Assembly (NCBI GenBank): GCA_007130675.1
Contig: SLSB01000484.1
Coordinates: forward strand, 1-7,430
Source: Candidatus Hydrogenedentota bacterium
Lineage (GTDB): Bacteria; Hydrogenedentota; Hydrogenedentia; Hydrogenedentales; SLHB01
DNA: 7,430 bases
Direction of reading: 5' to 3'
Shown: positions 6,196-7,430 of the stretch, in pieces
How the letters are laid out: each line of letters begins with the position of its first letter
How positions within the stretch are numbered: position 1 is the stretch's first letter
Notes under the pieces: generated by a model
Told to the model about the DNA's origin: nothing
Database searches by the model: none
Seen by the model: only the letters and a program-made list of their open reading frames with translations
Translations under genes and position numbers: made by a program

Positions 6196-6216
6196 AAAGA
6201 CCTTTCAGGGGTCTTT
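6196..6216 (-). other. 7-bp hairpin at the junction of membrane genes A and B
   Basis: AAAGACC (6196-6202) pairs perfectly with GGTCTTT (6210-6216) around a 7-base loop. It touches the TGA stop of gene A and contains the AAAGG that would serve the TTG start of gene B. It could affect coupling of translation, RNA stability or partial termination; no long T-run follows. Confidence 0.4.
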
Positions 6217-6614
6217 CACGTTATTGACCACGCTCCCGGAAACATCGTCGAGAACACGGCCAGCGCAATGGCGTCGATGAAAATCGTCCCGTAAGCTGTG
6301 GCCCAATGAATCTGCGCACGGCCCCCGTCAAACGGGTTCTCAAAGACTTGGCGCAGGAAGCGCCCAAGCAAAACAGCCTTAACAGATATTGGCAGAAAGA
6401 TCACTGCAGCCACTATATGGGCCAATACGAGAATGCCTAGTTCTTCCAAAGGCGATTTCTGCAAGAAGCTGGGCCAAGGGGCTGTCACTGCTGCGATTCC
6501 CGCGCGAATGCCAACCGATTGAGTCAGACAAAGCCACACCAGTGTGATGAGGAATGAGGCAAACAGTAGTCCAAGGATCTGAACCACGGATACCAGTCTT
6601 CGCCCAATGTTCAC
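6216..6614 (-). CDS. Unrecognised small membrane protein A
   Basis: 132 aa. The GTG start at 6614 is fixed by a strong GGGGAGGTGA ribosome site four bases or less upstream (complement of 6618-6627). Hydrophobic segments lie at about residues 9-31 (VSVVQILGLLFASFLITLVWLCL), 58-83 (ELGILVLAHIVAAVIFLPISVKAVLL) and 107-124 (AYGTIFIDAIALAVFSTM), giving three membrane helices with short loops. No signal peptide or catalytic motif is seen and I recognise no family. The first 23 codons and the leader are duplicated at 5471-5553. Gene B follows on the same strand. The leader carries a conserved block with a 13-codon frame (6658-6699). Confidence 0.72.
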   Translation of the reverse strand: MNIGRRLVSVVQILGLLFASFLITLVWLCLTQSVGIRAGIAAVTAPWPSFLQKSPLEELGILVLAHIVAAVIFLPISVKAVLLGRFLRQVFENPFDGGRAQIHWATAYGTIFIDAIALAVFSTMFPGAWSIT

Positions 6615-6617
6615 GGC

Positions 6618-6627
6618 TCACCTCCCC
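6618..6627 (-). promoter_or_regulatory. Strong ribosome binding site of membrane gene A
   Basis: On the reverse strand GGGGAGGTGA stands directly before the GTG at 6614 and is conserved at 5537-5546 before the truncated paralogue. It decides the GTG start. Confidence 0.75.
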
Positions 6628-6657
6628 TGTGGCGCGGTCTTCTGGCCCGGCCCGCAG

Positions 6658-6709
6658 CTACCCTTCGTACTCTTTTCCGTGCTGCGGGCAATATGGCATT
6701 GCTGCTGCC
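6658..6709 (-). repeat. Conserved leader block, copy 2, with 13-codon MPYCPQHGKEYEG frame
   Basis: 6676-6709 is identical to 5681-5714. An ATG at 6699 encodes MPYCPQHGKEYEG and stops at TAG (6658), 43 bases before the GTG of membrane protein A. The peptide looks like the first knuckle of a zinc-ribbon leader (commonly MPYCPxCGKEYE) with the second cysteine replaced by histidine. It may be a leader peptide or the broken-off N-terminus of an ancestral zinc-ribbon membrane protein. Confidence 0.55.
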
Positions 6710-6774
6710 TGCAATTTGCTGAAAGTTTCACACTGGCCAATTTCAGAACCTCGCCTAAAGCGTGGTTGTCCGGT

Positions 6775-6799
6775 GTAGCGCCTGGCCTTGTGCCAGGCG
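6775..6799 (+). repeat. REP-like palindrome P1
   Basis: GTAGCG is followed by a perfect 8-bp stem CGCCTGGC (6779-6786) and GCCAGGCG (6792-6799) with loop CTTGT. The GTAG head next to a GC-rich stem is the layout of REP elements mobilised by RAYT transposases. It lies 115 bases downstream of the RAYT stop. Confidence 0.75.
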
Positions 6800-6821
6800 T
6801 CTTGGGTCCAGTCAACGTTCT

Positions 6822-6852
6822 GCATCCCACGAAGCGCGGGACCGGACGCCAC
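6822..6852 (-). repeat. REP-like palindrome P4 (degenerate)
   Basis: On the reverse strand it reads GTGGCGTCCGGT, then CCCGCG-CTT-CGTGGG, then ATGC. The inner part matches the extended loop of P3 (GCGCTTCGCGGGATGC), while the outer stem has decayed and the head is GTGG instead of GTAG. It faces P1, forming an inverted pair. Confidence 0.6.
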
Positions 6853-6913
6853 ATTCCGGTCCTCCTTGCCGGGTTGTATCCCCCGGTCCCTCCCAAACCG
6901 AATGCCAGAGCCA

Positions 6914-7430
6914 TTATTCAAAAACTTCTGGATCAACATAGGTCCATGGCCATTGCCGCCAATCTTGGACCAATGCACTGCGCACAGGGTTATTAACCAC
7001 ATATTCGGCAATCGCTACGGGGTTTTCAGACTCCCGAACTACGTGGTCATAGAATCGCGCTTGCCAGAAGAGCGGCGCGACGCCACGTACGCGCAGGAGC
7101 GAACGGCCTTTGACTTCGCGAATGATATCGCCCGGCGAGTATCGTGGCTCCGTTGTATGGCCCTCGCTTGCAGGACTGGGCCTCGGGGTTTCCTGTTCGT
7201 CCGGCACAAGGCCGGACGCTACATTTCCGCCTCGGTCCGGTGCCTGACCTTGCAGTCGACGTGTGCGCTTTCGTTCCTTCGTAGCGCCTGGCCTTGCGCT
7301 TCGCGGGATGCCAGGCGTTTCTGGCTCCGGCGGTTCGCCGCAAACAAGACTGGATGCTGCATGTGTCTCCTGCACGCCGAGTTCCAGCAGCGCATGAAGG
7401 TGGTCCGGCATAACACATAACGCCCACAAG
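6914..7430 (-). CDS. REP-associated tyrosine transposase (RAYT, Y1_Tnp family), 5' end missing
   Basis: The frame is open at the right edge, so the N-terminus is outside the window; 172 residues are visible. Counting from the TTG at 7429, VMPDHLHALLELG holds the HxH metal-binding pair (H10, H12). SPGDIIREVKGRSLLR (98-113), LFWQARFYDHVVRESENP (120-137) and IAEYVVNNPVRSALVQDWRQWPW (140-162) complete the family pattern, with Y143 as the probable catalytic tyrosine that links to DNA. RAYTs are single-strand DNA transposases of IS200/IS605 type that act on REP palindromes. Odd here: about 85 residues, proline/glycine/charge-rich, separate the HxH motif from the next conserved block, where family members usually have about 20. 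Two REP-like palindromes (P2, P3) lie inside this stretch without breaking the frame. All visible catalytic residues are present, so it could be active. Confidence 0.88.
   Translation of the reverse strand, partial: LWALCVMPDHLHALLELGVQETHAASSLVCGEPPEPETPGIPRSARPGATKERKRTRRLQGQAPDRGGNVASGLVPDEQETPRPSPASEGHTTEPRYSPGDIIREVKGRSLLRVRGVAPLFWQARFYDHVVRESENPVAIAEYVVNNPVRSALVQDWRQWPWTYVDPEVFE
7198..7222 (-). repeat. REP-like palindrome P2 inside the RAYT gene
   Basis: On the reverse strand GTAGCG leads into CGTCCGGC-CTTGT-GCCGGACG: a perfect 8-bp stem with the same 5-base loop as P1. It encodes VASGLVPDE of the transposase in frame. Confidence 0.8.
7281..7317 (+). repeat. REP-like palindrome P3 inside the RAYT gene
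   Basis: GTAGCG (7281-7286) leads into the same stem as P1, CGCCTGGC (7285-7292) with GCCAGGCG (7310-7317), but with a 17-base loop that holds its own small hairpin GCG-CTT-CGC. It lies head to head with P2 and is translated in the antisense direction as part of the transposase (about residues 38-50). Confidence 0.78.

Noticed and set aside
6788..7420. 210-codon forward frame over the RAYT gene
   Set aside because: Antisense to the transposase; it has no recognisable domain, whereas the reverse strand has HxH and tyrosine motifs.

Overview
The window comes from a moderately GC-rich bacterium with a mosaic, repeat-laden genome. An exported HEAT-repeat/DUF1080 (3-keto-disaccharide hydrolase-like) protein, a REP-associated tyrosine transposase (RAYT) with its own palindromes, and the CACAGATGAACACAGAT-type and CGCAGAGACGC-type dispersed repeats together point to the PVC group (Planctomycetota, Verrucomicrobiota, Lentisphaerota) or Candidatus Hydrogenedentota. 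This placement is inference from gene content; no rRNA or other marker gene is present.

Layout. (1) 1-1827 (+): C-terminal part of a hybrid histidine kinase (GAF end, PAS, HisKA, HATPase_c, receiver), open at the left edge. (2) 1879-3216 (-): secreted HEAT/DUF1080 protein, convergent with the kinase; a possible 32-aa ORF lies just upstream of it. (3) 3217-3562: spacer with that small ORF, a dispersed repeat and an AT-rich promoter region. (4) 3563-4607 (+): a two-gene operon of a DUF2089-type zinc-ribbon/HTH protein and a PspC-domain membrane protein, overlapping by 14 bp. A near-consensus promoter would start transcription at the first ATG, so the mRNA may be leaderless. (5) 4887-5373 (+): BrnT-type toxin and BrnA-like antitoxin, overlapping by 20 bp. 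(6) 5374-5747: no intact gene of size, but the decayed head of a membrane-protein gene and a 118-bp dispersed repeat also seen at 4626-4743. (7) 5748-6614 (-): two small unrecognised membrane proteins, probably one operon; the first has a close but truncated paralogue in region 6. (8) 6775-7430: RAYT gene (-), open at the right edge, with four REP-like palindromes, two downstream of the gene and two inside its reading frame.

Regions 1-4 read as chromosomal core or semi-core genes (signalling, polysaccharide use, envelope stress). From about 4620 onward the window is accessory in character: toxin-antitoxin, duplicated remnants, repeats and a transposase. The most interesting signals are the RAYT gene that carries its own family of palindromes as in-frame insertions, and the tandem duplication of a leader plus gene head around the membrane-protein pair. 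Each copy of that leader contains a conserved short ORF beginning MPYCPQHG.
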